Shown in pieces: positions 45,021 to 54,136 of a stretch of DNA of 64,000 nt. This stretch comes from Shewanella psychrotolerans (GTDB lineage Bacteria > Pseudomonadota > Gammaproteobacteria > Enterobacterales > Shewanellaceae). Where the stretch lies: NCBI RefSeq assembly GCF_019457595.1, contig NZ_CP080419.1, positions 806,001 to 870,000 of the forward strand, given 5' to 3'. Position 1 is the first letter of the stretch, and every line of letters begins with the position of its first letter. The position numbers and the translations under genes are program-made. The notes beneath the pieces are model-generated. The model did not search any database, was not told the origin of the DNA, and was given only the letters and a program-made list of their open reading frames with translations.

Positions 45021-48000
45021 CTATACCGCTTCGCTGTATTGTGCTTTTTCAACTTTCACCGCGCAGATCTTAAACTCAGGAATTTTTGCTACCGGATCGA
45101 GCACATTATTAGTGAGTTTATTGGCTGCCGCCTCGGCAAAGTGAAATGGTAAAAACAGCACGCCAGCTTGCGCTCGCTTAGTCACAAAAGCAGCAATATT
45201 AATCGCTCCACGCCGAGTAGAAAGAGTTAACATATCGCCATTGCTGAGCTGCAGTTTATCGGCGTCGAAAGCCGATATCATCACTCTAGGTGTCGCTAAT
45301 TGGTTTAAGCCATCAGTCTTCCGAGTCAGAGTGCCTGTATGGAACTGTTCTAGAAGCCGCCCTGTCGACAGCATAAAAGGGTACTCTTTACAGGGCATTT
45401 CCGCTGGCAGTCTATAGCCTACAGGCGTCATAATTGCTCTGCCTCGGGTAAATTGCTCAGTATGTAAAATCGGAGTGCCGGGATGCCCTTCACTTGGGCA
45501 AGGCCACTGTATCCCTTCGCTAGTTATAGGGTTAGTTGCATCGAGGCTCTGCCAATTAATGCCGCGGTATTGTGGTGTGACTTGGTTGATCTCATGCCAA
45601 ATTTGGCGCTCATCTTGATATGACCAATTGGCACCGAGTTCATTGGCGATATTATTAATGATCTGCCAGTCTTGACGAGCTTCACCCGGAGATGGGATAG
45701 CCGCTTGTAACTGCTGAACACGGCGCTCGGTATTGGTGAAGTGCCCCTGTTTTTCAGCAAAGCTCGCCGCAGGTAGCGCGACATCGGCAAGCTGAGCCGT
45801 TTCTGTCATAAAGATATCTTGAACTATCAATAATTCAGCATTTTTTAACCCTTTGAGTACATGGGCCTGATCAGGGTCGCTCAGAATCGGATTTTCCCCC
45901 ATGACATAGAGCGCTTTAAGTTGTCCGTGAGCCAAGGAATGCATCATCTCGGTTGCGGCTATGCCAATGTTTGAAGGTAGTTCCTCGTTGTGCCAAGCGT
46001 TTCTAAAGCGGCGCTGTACCTTCGGGTCATCGACTTTTTGATAACCAGTAAAGTAGTTAGGTAGCGCCCCCATATCACAGGCGCCTTGTACGTTGCTTTG
46101 GCCCCGTAGAGGATTGATCCCCGCTCCCTCGACGCCTATGTTGCCGCACAGCAGTTGTAGGTTAGCAATAGCTGTGACATTGTCATGGCCACTGGTGTGT
46201 TGAGTGATCCCCATGGCGTAATAAACTGCCGTCTTCTTGGCAGTGCCAATCATCTTGGCAAGTAAGCTTATCTGCTCTGCACTGACACCGGTGATTAATG
46301 CCGCATTTTCAAGGCTGTAATCTGGTTTCATCACCTCATTGTATAGCGCGTTGTATCCATCGACACGGCGTTCAATGTAATCAAGATCGTGCCAATTATT
46401 AACAATGATTTGCTGCATTAAGGCATTAAGCAGCATGACATCTGAACCTGGGCGATGGCAAAGGTAAAGCTCAGCCTTGTCGGCAATACTGACTCGTTTT
46501 GGATCGGCAACGACGAGTCTTGCACCATGTTGGTCGATAGCTTGTTTTATCTTGGAGGCGATAATGGGATGAGCCACTTCAGTATCTGAGCCTAATATAA
46601 AGATGAGATCAGACTCTTTAATCGATGGAATATCGTTAGTCATGGCGCCACTGCCTAGGGCGTCTTGCAGAGCTGTTACCGTTGAGGCATGACACAAACG
46701 AGCGCAGTGATCGATATTATTGGTACCGATAACGCTTCTAAATAGCTTTTGAAATAGATAGTTATCTTCATTGGTGGCTTTGGCGGATGCAAGACCTGCG
46801 ATGGCATCGCTACCATGCTGCTCTTTGATCTGCTTAAGCTTGCTTGCAATATAGGCGATAGCTTCATCCCAGCTTACTTCGACCAGTTGTCCCTGCTTGC
46901 GTAGCAGTGGAGTAGTTAGACGCTCAGCGCTATTTACAAAGTCAAAGCCAAATCGCCCTTTGACACACAGCATTCCCTCGTTGACAGGTGATGCTGCGTC
47001 GCCACTTATATGCAGTATTTTGTCGTTGGTTGGGTCGGTATGAAGGGTCATTCGACAACCAATTCCACAATAGGTGCAGATAGTGGATGTTTGTTTTAGT
47101 GCGGCCTTGCGCCCCTGGGCCTTGTCGCGCGCATCGGTTAGCGCGCCAGTTGGACAAACTTGAACACAGTTGCCGCACTGCACGCATTGACTGTCTGCCA
47201 TTGTGGCAGTAAATCCGGCTCGAGGAGCCTGACGAAGTGTGTCATGTGGCGCCCCTTGCGGAATAGCCAGATAACTGTCGGCCTCAAAGCTGATTGCATT
47301 ATGTCCAGCTTGTTGGTGGCACATGGCAACGCAGGCGCCGCAACTGATGCAGCGATTGGGATCAAAGTTGATAAAAGGTGAGCTGCTATCCTGGACAAAA
47401 TGTCGGTGTTGCTCGCTGTCGAGTGTTGTGTTGTCGATACGATATTCACTAGCATAATCCCTGAGCTTGCAATCGGTGTTAGCTTGGCAGCCACATTCGA
47501 GGCAGCGAGCCGCTTCTGCAATGGCCGTTTCATCACTAAATCCAAGCTCAATTTCATCGAAGTTCTGCTGTCTCGCTTCTACTGAAAGTTCAGCCATTTT
47601 TGCTTTTTTTTGATTTAATCGCTGAGGAAAATGATGCGTATTTAATGGGGTTTGGCTGCGTTTTTCTGAGTTAAACGATTTTTGTGTGAGTTCACATGTG
47701 AGCTGGTCATTAAGCTGTTTTTGGATAGCTTCAGCGGCTTTCTTGCCATCTGCTACGGCGGCTACCGCTGTGGCGGGGCCTGTTCGAGAGTCACCGAGAA
47801 CAAATAACTTTTCAATACCAGATGACATGGTGTGTTCGCAACCTGAGAAGGTGTTCCAGCGCGTTAGTGCGACTTCACCTGTAGACAACTGGCTTTCGGG
47901 GTGACCAAGAAACGCCATATCGGGTGTTTGTGATACCGCAGGGATCACCGTATCGAACGCCTCATTGAAGGTTTCGCCAGTGGCTTTAGGCGATCGTCGC

Positions 48001-49253
48001 CCCGAAGCATCTGCTTCACCGAGTGCCATTTTCTCGAAGGTGACGCTATTAATACGCCCATGACTGTCAGCATGATTCTCAATGGGATTAGTTAGAAAAT
48101 AGAAGCGTACACCTTCGTGTTCAGCCTCTTCAATTTCATAATCTTCGGCAGGCATCTCATCACGAGTGCGTCGATAAACCAGTGTGACTTCTGCACCTTC
48201 TCTGAGAGCCGTGCGGGCACAGTCTATAGCCGTATTGCCACCGCCAATGACGGCGACTTTTTTGCCTGTGATGTAGTGTTTATCGGTGCAAAAGTCTCTC
48301 AGGTAATCAACCCCAAGGTAGCAGCCATCGAGCTCGACCCCTGGATAGTTCATCGGTACGGCTTTTTGCGCTCCAATGGCCAGGCAGGCGGCATCAAAAG
48401 AGTCCAATAGACCATTGAGGTGAATATCTCTTCCGAGACGAGTATTTGTTTGAATATTCATCCCATTTTTGCAGAGTAATTCGAGTTCTTGATCCAGTAT
48501 CGCTTTAGGCAGGCGATACTCGGGAATGCCATATCTTAACCAGCCGCCAGCTTTGGGCATCGCCTCAAATACAGTGACCTCATGGCCAGCATTGGATAGA
48601 TAAAAGCCGGCGCTTATTCCTGCTGGGCCGCTACCAATAATAGCGACTTTTTTACCCGTTGCAGGCGCTCTATTGGGAATGTAACTATCACCCTGCAGAT
48701 CGATATCGGCCGCATGGCGTTTAAGTTGCCTTATGGCTAACGGCTCATCGAGTTCGCCTCGGCGGCATGCAGACTCACAAAATGCGGGGCATACGCGGCC
48801 GATAGATAAGGGCAGTGGTAAGGTATCTTTGATTATCTTGACTGCTTCTCGGTGATTGCCCTGAGCTATTTGAAATAGGTAGGATTGGACATCGACGCCT
48901 GCGGGGCAGGCTTGCTGGCAAGGAGCTTCACAATCGGCAAAATGATCGCTTAATAGTTGTTTTAGGGATGCTTGGCGGATCTTACTCAGTGCTGCTGAAT
49001 GGGTAATGATGCTGACTGTTTCCGTTATCCTGGTTTCGCAGGCTTTGACCGTTGTTACTTCACCTTTGGAATTGGTCAATTCTACATAGCAGAGCCCGCA
49101 GCTCTGTTTATTGTTAATTGTGCTATTGCTGTGAGGTTGAGGTGTGTGGTGACACAAATTAGGGATTGTTATTCCTGCATTGGTGGCACAGGTAAGCAGG
49201 TTTTCACCTAAGGATGCATTAGCCGTTTTACCATCGAAACTGAGTTTTATCAT
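45021..49253 (-). CDS. Fused formate dehydrogenase: ferredoxin, GltD-like and molybdopterin modules
   Basis: This 1410-residue cytoplasmic protein joins five parts. At the N-terminus is a 2Fe-2S ferredoxin domain (about 1-80, SCGLCYVEL). Next comes a GltD-like module with an Fe-S N-cap (ADCEAPCQQACPAGV) and an NAD(P)H/FAD oxidoreductase (about 205-540, AIIGSGPAGISAGFYL and AVIGGGNTAIDCARTAL). Two further 4Fe-4S blocks follow (CISCGACVAMC and CVQCGNCVQVCPTGA), then a molybdopterin catalytic domain with its 4Fe-4S cluster (from C726, CTYCGIGC). The active-site pair is C854-H855 (ARLCHAST), so Cys replaces selenocysteine, and RGQSNVQGACD holds the expected Arg. It should oxidise formate with NAD(P)+ as acceptor. 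It stands alone, without accessory genes nearby. Confidence 0.93.
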   Translation of the reverse strand: MIKLSFDGKTANASLGENLLTCATNAGITIPNLCHHTPQPHSNSTINNKQSCGLCYVELTNSKGEVTTVKACETRITETVSIITHSAALSKIRQASLKQLLSDHFADCEAPCQQACPAGVDVQSYLFQIAQGNHREAVKIIKDTLPLPLSIGRVCPAFCESACRRGELDEPLAIRQLKRHAADIDLQGDSYIPNRAPATGKKVAIIGSGPAGISAGFYLSNAGHEVTVFEAMPKAGGWLRYGIPEYRLPKAILDQELELLCKNGMNIQTNTRLGRDIHLNGLLDSFDAACLAIGAQKAVPMNYPGVELDGCYLGVDYLRDFCTDKHYITGKKVAVIGGGNTAIDCARTALREGAEVTLVYRRTRDEMPAEDYEIEEAEHEGVRFYFLTNPIENHADSHGRINSVTFEKMALGEADASGRRSPKATGETFNEAFDTVIPAVSQTPDMAFLGHPESQLSTGEVALTRWNTFSGCEHTMSSGIEKLFVLGDSRTGPATAVAAVADGKKAAEAIQKQLNDQLTCELTQKSFNSEKRSQTPLNTHHFPQRLNQKKAKMAELSVEARQQNFDEIELGFSDETAIAEAARCLECGCQANTDCKLRDYASEYRIDNTTLDSEQHRHFVQDSSSPFINFDPNRCISCGACVAMCHQQAGHNAISFEADSYLAIPQGAPHDTLRQAPRAGFTATMADSQCVQCGNCVQVCPTGALTDARDKAQGRKAALKQTSTICTYCGIGCRMTLHTDPTNDKILHISGDAASPVNEGMLCVKGRFGFDFVNSAERLTTPLLRKQGQLVEVSWDEAIAYIASKLKQIKEQHGSDAIAGLASAKATNEDNYLFQKLFRSVIGTNNIDHCARLCHASTVTALQDALGSGAMTNDIPSIKESDLIFILGSDTEVAHPIIASKIKQAIDQHGARLVVADPKRVSIADKAELYLCHRPGSDVMLLNALMQQIIVNNWHDLDYIERRVDGYNALYNEVMKPDYSLENAALITGVSAEQISLLAKMIGTAKKTAVYYAMGITQHTSGHDNVTAIANLQLLCGNIGVEGAGINPLRGQSNVQGACDMGALPNYFTGYQKVDDPKVQRRFRNAWHNEELPSNIGIAATEMMHSLAHGQLKALYVMGENPILSDPDQAHVLKGLKNAELLIVQDIFMTETAQLADVALPAASFAEKQGHFTNTERRVQQLQAAIPSPGEARQDWQIINNIANELGANWSYQDERQIWHEINQVTPQYRGINWQSLDATNPITSEGIQWPCPSEGHPGTPILHTEQFTRGRAIMTPVGYRLPAEMPCKEYPFMLSTGRLLEQFHTGTLTRKTDGLNQLATPRVMISAFDADKLQLSNGDMLTLSTRRGAINIAAFVTKRAQAGVLFLPFHFAEAAANKLTNNVLDPVAKIPEFKICAVKVEKAQYSEAV

Positions 49254-49504
49254 TAATAGGGACCTTCATTAGATTCGTGAACTATGCTCGGCAATCCATG
49301 ACCCTGAGTTAGTACATATAGAGATTAAGGCTTTGCTTGAGTATACCCAGAGCTGTTTTAGCGACAGGTCTTAGTAGTGCAAATTAATGCTGTTTGTGTG
49401 GTTGGGATCACGATAGTACTGAAGAGTGGGATCGTGTCGAGGCTTGCTGGGGTGGTTTGGTGAGCGCTATCTGATTTTGCCGCTAGGGCTGGCAGCATGA
49501 AGGT

Positions 49505-50488
49505 TTAACGTGTCATTTTTTTCACAAATACAACCACAAATAATGCGATGGTAAAGCTACCGGTAAAGGCTTCTATAGCGGCTATGGCCCTCGAATATCC
49601 TATTGGGGTAAAGTCACCATAACCTAAGGTGGTAAATGTAACGACAGAGTAATATAGGCAGTTAAAGAAGAGATTGAGGTTAGCGGAGAAACTGTTGCTC
49701 AATTTAAAAATATGCACATTACCATCATAGTTTAATCCCGTAAAAAGGTAGAGTAGCGCGCAGACAAAGATCAACCCCATTGAAAAAACGATAACTCTTA
49801 TTGGGGCCTCACCATAACCACAAAAAATATCGATCATTTTCGATAGCATGCGAGAATAGCTGTATTTAGGCATTTGATGGCGGCGCATGGTGAGTTCTTT
49901 ACGCAGGTAATCCCCTGCCATGGCGAATAACCCTTCACGTTCGGCGGCTTTACGTAGATCACGATAGATCTCTTCTGCCTGCTCAAAATAGTCGTCGGCG
50001 ATTTCGTGCTCTCTAAGGCGATCGGCTTCGTTGGCTAAACGTTCTTGCTTGAGCACCTTACCCGTATGAATATTCTCTATTTTGGCCCCATTCCACTTTA
50101 TACCAAGCAAGTTTGTATTCACTAAGTTGGCGCAGTGTACATTAGCTTCGCGCAGATCTGCTTTCATTAAGCTGGCATTTTGCAGATTGAGGTTAAACAT
50201 GTGTGCGCCTTGCAAATTGGCGCGGTAAAGCTCGGCATGGCTCATGTCAAACCCGGTTTTTTGATGATGGCGCACTAAGTCTATGCCGGGAAGTTGTGCA
50301 TGTTTAAGACTTATACCCCGAAGCATACCGCCGCTTCGAGCATACTCCTCGAGTCTGGCAATATCGTCAGGTTTATCTTTGATGATTTTGGGATCATGCC
50401 AGTAACACAAACCTGAAGGTTCTGCGGGCTCAGTGCATGAAAATCCTTCATCTTCGTGATAGCAACATTGGTTTCGCTTTTGGTCCAT
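49505..50488 (-). CDS. Pentapeptide-repeat two-TM potassium channel protein
   Basis: This 327-residue protein has an N-terminal Cys/His-rich segment (C8, C9, H11, C18, C28, H31) that could hold zinc. It is followed by a pentapeptide-repeat stretch (about 66-133, with A-[DN]-L-x-x units such as ANLQGA and ADLREA), a helical linker rich in Glu/Arg (about 150-205), TM1 (about 231-251), the pore helix with the filter TTLGYGD (GYGD at 289-292) and TM2 (about 302-322). The channel part is a typical two-TM potassium channel. A pentapeptide domain at the N-terminus is an unusual sensor or assembly module for such a channel. The ligand or trigger is unknown. Confidence 0.88.
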   Translation of the reverse strand: MDQKRNQCCYHEDEGFSCTEPAEPSGLCYWHDPKIIKDKPDDIARLEEYARSGGMLRGISLKHAQLPGIDLVRHHQKTGFDMSHAELYRANLQGAHMFNLNLQNASLMKADLREANVHCANLVNTNLLGIKWNGAKIENIHTGKVLKQERLANEADRLREHEIADDYFEQAEEIYRDLRKAAEREGLFAMAGDYLRKELTMRRHQMPKYSYSRMLSKMIDIFCGYGEAPIRVIVFSMGLIFVCALLYLFTGLNYDGNVHIFKLSNSFSANLNLFFNCLYYSVVTFTTLGYGDFTPIGYSRAIAAIEAFTGSFTIALFVVVFVKKMTR

Positions 50489-50893
50489 ATTAATAAAGTA
50501 TAGCTAGCAAATTTCAATTGGTGAGATGTGTCTTAGATCTTATAAAAAATTATGGCTAGCCCTTGAATATATGTTGGTTTTCGCTCACTCTCATTCTTAA
50601 GCTAAGTCGAGTAAATCAACAAACCAGAGTAGCTTTAATACAAAAGCGGATGAAATCGTCATTAAAGCATGGCAAGCAACTTGAGGTGGGCGCTGCCTAG
50701 ATTAGTTTGGCTGCATTGCCGGTGATGCTTCGCAAAATGAAGCAAGGTCATGGTCTTTGGGTTATCAAAACAGCCAACTAAATAGCGCTAAAAACAAGCT
50801 GTAAAAAGTTCACTGCCCCTAGGCTAAAGCGGGTGATTGAGTTAAAATACCGCGTTTGCACTCCTGCCCATCGTTTTTTAAGTAGAAAAAGTC
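50489..50893. other. Divergent intergenic region before prfB
   Basis: This gap of about 405 bases has no clear gene, apart from one GCTTC/GAAGC hairpin near 50740. The prfB promoter must lie here but was not fixed. Confidence 0.4.
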
Positions 50894-51992
50894 ATGTTTG
50901 AAGTAAATCCAGTAAAATTTAAAATCAAGGAGTTGGCTGACCGTACCCAACTTCTTCGGGGGTATCTTTGACTATGATGCCAAGAGTGAGCGTCTAGAAG
51001 AAGTTAGCCGAGAGCTTGAAAGCTCTGAAGTGTGGAATGATCCTGATAATGCTCAGGCATTAGGAAAAGAGCGTGCTTCTCTTGAGGCTGTCGTCAAGAC
51101 TATCGATGATATGGATAGTGGCTTGGAAGATATTGAAGGTCTTCTTGAACTTGCTATTGAAGAAGACGATGAAGAGACTTTTAACGACGCCTCTAGTGAG
51201 CTAAGTGATTTAGAAAAACGCTTAGAAGAACTCGAGTTCCGCCGCATGTTTTCTGGCCCTCATGATGCATCAGACTGTTACTTGGATATTCAATCTGGCT
51301 CTGGTGGTACAGAGGCGCAGGATTGGGCCAACATGGTCCTACGTATGTATTTGCGTTGGGGTGAAGCAAAGGGTTATAAGCCTGAGTTGATGGAAGTGAC
51401 CGATGGTGACGTTGCCGGTATCAAAGGCGCGACCATTAAGTTTACTGGTGAATACGCGTTTGGCTCATTACGTACCGAAACGGGCGTACATCGCTTAGTC
51501 CGTAAATCACCATTTGATTCGTCAGGTAAGCGCCATACCTCTTTCTGTTCGGTTTTCGTCTATCCAGAGATTGATGATTCAATTGAAATTGACATTAATC
51601 CAGCGGATCTGCGTATCGACACTTATCGCGCGTCAGGGGCCGGAGGACAGCACGTCAACAAGACTGAATCGGCGATCCGTATTACCCATTTGCCGACCAA
51701 TACCGTGGTGCAGTGCCAAAATGACCGTTCACAACACAAGAACCGTGATTCAGCAATGAAGCAGCTTAAAGCTAAGTTGTATGAGCTGGAGATGCTTAAG
51801 CAAAATGCTGATAAGCAAGCCGCCGAGGATGCTAAGTCTGATATCGGTTGGGGTAGCCAAATCCGCTCATATGTGCTCGACGATGCGCGCATTAAAGATC
51901 TGCGTACCGGTGTAGAGAATCGAAATACTCAGAGCGTCCTCGATGGCGATCTGGATAAGTTTATTGAAGCTAGCCTTAAATCTGGCCTTTAA
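50894..51992 (+). CDS. prfB: Peptide chain release factor 2 (RF2), with programmed +1 frameshift
   Basis: RF2 recognises UAA and UGA stop codons and releases the peptide. Translation starts at ATG 50894, runs 25 codons and meets TGA at 50969-50971; a +1 shift at CTT then continues as GAC. The site GGGGGTATCTTTGAC is the classic autoregulatory RF2 site, and codon 26 is the stop, exactly as in E. coli. The joined product is 365 residues. SPF (RKSPFDSSG) and GGQ ([12 protein letters not shown]) motifs are intact. The gene is the first of a pair with lysS, 12 bases apart. Confidence 0.97.
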
Positions 51993-52004
51993 CGAGAGAA
52001 GAAG

Positions 52005-53507
52005 ATGACTGAACAAACTCAAGACGAAAACAAGTTAATTGCAGAGCGCCGTGCCAAGTTGGAGCATGTACGCGCTTCTTGCCCTGCTAACGGTCACCCA
52101 AATAACTTCGATCGAAAACATAAAGCGGCAGATATCCAAGCTGAATTTGGTCACAAGACCAAAGAAGAGTTGGAAGGCATGAATATTCAGCGTTCTATTG
52201 CTGGGCGTATCATGGCGAAACGTGGTCCATTCTTGGTTATCCAAGATGTGAGCGGTCGTATTCAGGCCTATGCTGGTAAAGATGTACAGAAAGAGCTGAA
52301 AGAGAAATATCAAGGTCTCGATATTGGTGACATCATTGGTGTTACTGGTCAATTACACCTTTCTGGTAAAGGCGATCTTTACGTCAACATGGAAGAGTAC
52401 CAATTACTCACCAAGGCGCTGCGTCCACTACCTGAAAAGTTCCATGGTCTAACTGACCAAGAGACTCGCTATCGTCAGCGTTATGTCGATTTGATCGTTA
52501 ACGAAGAGTCTCGCAATGCGTTTATCATGCGCTCTAAAGTGGTATCTGCAATCCGTAACTTTATGATCAAAAAAGAGTTCATGGAAGTTGAAACGCCAAT
52601 GATGCATAGCATTCCTGGTGGCGCATCGGCTCGTCCGTTCGAAACTCATCATAATGCGCTTGATATCGCTATGTATCTGCGTATCGCGCCAGAGCTTTAC
52701 CTTAAGCGCCTAGTGGTTGGTGGTTTTGAGCGCGTATTTGAGATCAACCGTAACTTCCGTAATGAAGGTCTATCGCCTCGCCATAACCCTGAATTCACTA
52801 TGATGGAATTCTATATGGCGTATGCAGACTATAAAGATCTAATGGATCTTACCGAAGAGATGCTCAGCTCTATCGCGATTGAGCTATGTGGTAGCGCACA
52901 GCTTCCGTATGGCGAGCATACTGTTGATTTCGGTGGTCCTTATGCGCGTTTAAGCATGCTAGACGCAATTAAGAAGTACAACCCAGACAATGAAACCATT
53001 CAGTCAATGACCTATGAAGAGGTCAAAGACGTTGAATTTATGCGTAACCTCGCTAAGAGCTTAGGTATGACAATCGAGAAGTTCTGGACCTGTGGCCAGT
53101 TACTCGAAGAGATCTTCGGTGAAACCGCTGAGCCTAAGCTGATGCAACCGACTTTCATTACTGGTTATCCAGCGGACATTTCACCGCTAGCGCGTCGTAA
53201 TGATGAAAATCATTTCATCACTGACCGTTTCGAGTTCTTTATCGGTGGTCGTGAAGTGGCTAATGGTTTCTCTGAGCTTAACGATGCTGAAGATCAAGAT
53301 AAACGCTTTAAAGCGCAGGTCGATGCTAAAGATGCTGGTGATGATGAAGCTATGTTCTATGACGCTGACTACATCACAGCATTAGAACACGGTTTACCCC
53401 CGACAGCGGGTCAAGGTATAGGTATTGACCGTTTGGTGATGCTGTTTACTAACACTCACACTATTCGTGACGTAATTTTATTCCCTGCAATGCGTCCTCA
53501 AGGATAA
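52005..53507 (+). CDS. lysS: Lysyl-tRNA synthetase, class II
   Basis: This 500-residue enzyme charges tRNA-Lys. An OB-fold anticodon-binding domain (about 55-165) is followed by the class II catalytic domain, with motif 2 in [20 protein letters not shown] and motif 3 in [23 protein letters not shown] lies close upstream of the ATG. It is the second gene of the usual prfB-lysS operon, as in E. coli, and ends with a strong terminator. Confidence 0.97.
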   Translation: MTEQTQDENKLIAERRAKLEHVRASCPANGHPNNFDRKHKAADIQAEFGHKTKEELEGMNIQRSIAGRIMAKRGPFLVIQDVSGRIQAYAGKDVQKELKEKYQGLDIGDIIGVTGQLHLSGKGDLYVNMEEYQLLTKALRPLPEKFHGLTDQETRYRQRYVDLIVNEESRNAFIMRSKVVSAIRNFMIKKEFMEVETPMMHSIPGGASARPFETHHNALDIAMYLRIAPELYLKRLVVGGFERVFEINRNFRNEGLSPRHNPEFTMMEFYMAYADYKDLMDLTEEMLSSIAIELCGSAQLPYGEHTVDFGGPYARLSMLDAIKKYNPDNETIQSMTYEEVKDVEFMRNLAKSLGMTIEKFWTCGQLLEEIFGETAEPKLMQPTFITGYPADISPLARRNDENHFITDRFEFFIGGREVANGFSELNDAEDQDKRFKAQVDAKDAGDDEAMFYDADYITALEHGLPPTAGQGIGIDRLVMLFTNTHTIRDVILFPAMRPQG

Positions 53508-53522
53508 GCTTAGACAGGAGTT

Positions 53523-53551
53523 AAAAAACCAGCCAAATGGCTGGTTTTTTT
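53523..53551 (+). terminator. Rho-independent terminator after lysS
   Basis: AAAAAACCAGCC pairs with GGCTGGTTTTTT around a 4-base loop, followed by T. Confidence 0.9.
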
Positions 53552-53567
53552 ATGTCTAAATATTTTG

Positions 53568-53899
53568 ATACCAATCAGTTTAATACTAATCAGTATAAGA
53601 AAGTGATCGACTCAGCGTGTTTTTTGGCAGCTCATTCAAGGCAATGAATGATGGAATGGTTGTTCCCTTGTGAGGCCATTCAAGGCACTAGTCGGAAGGT
53701 AAAAAATGCGCCTAACAGACGAGTTTTAGCGCTTTTTATGCTGTGTTAACGGGTTTAAGCCTAGAACAAGTATGCGCTTCACTCGTTGTAAACAACAAGG
53801 TCTTGCATGTTGCCGACATCCTTAATACCTTGCCTCATCAGCGCTAACCTTTAGTGCTAAATCGTCGCTGAGCGATCACATCTTTGTACTAATGGGTAT
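53568..53899. repeat. Non-autonomous inverted-repeat element (MITE-like), copy 2
   Basis: This stretch of about 332 bp matches copy 1 (35654-35992) across its left two-thirds in the same order. The ends ATACCAAT and AATGGGTAT are imperfect inverted repeats of the same family as TATACCCA in copy 1. It has no open frame. An internal tandem CCAATCAG/CTAATCAG pair at the left end is not in copy 1. Confidence 0.65.
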
Positions 53900-54136
53900 T
53901 AGCACGGTTTCTATGTCAGAAGGGCTACCTCTTAACTCCGACTCTATCCATTTCTGGTGTTTTATAGCGACTTTTAGTTAGTGGGGTGTATAGTGATTTA
54001 ATCTATGATTTAATTGTATTTGTTTATTATCGTCCAGAAGTTTTCTGTTGATTGTGTTTATTCGCTTTAAATGACGATATGCTAAATAGCGGTAAAACAT
54101 AGTTTTGTTTTGAATTTTTAAAGGTAACAGCAGATA
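53900..54136. other. Upstream region of the GGDEF-EAL gene
   Basis: This AT-rich stretch contains the promoter of the next gene, but none could be fixed. Nothing else was seen. Confidence 0.4.

Noticed and set aside
47138..47557. A 139-codon open frame on the minus strand, in another frame within the formate dehydrogenase gene
   Set aside because: It is a shadow frame inside the Cys-rich ferredoxin region of the larger gene and has no family pattern or ribosome site.
50969..50971. prfB as a pseudogene because of the early TGA
   Set aside because: The stop is at the classic RF2 programmed frameshift site and the continued frame is intact.
51053..51247. A 64-residue Ser-rich frame on the minus strand within prfB
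   Set aside because: It mirrors the Glu-rich coding of RF2 and has no independent support.
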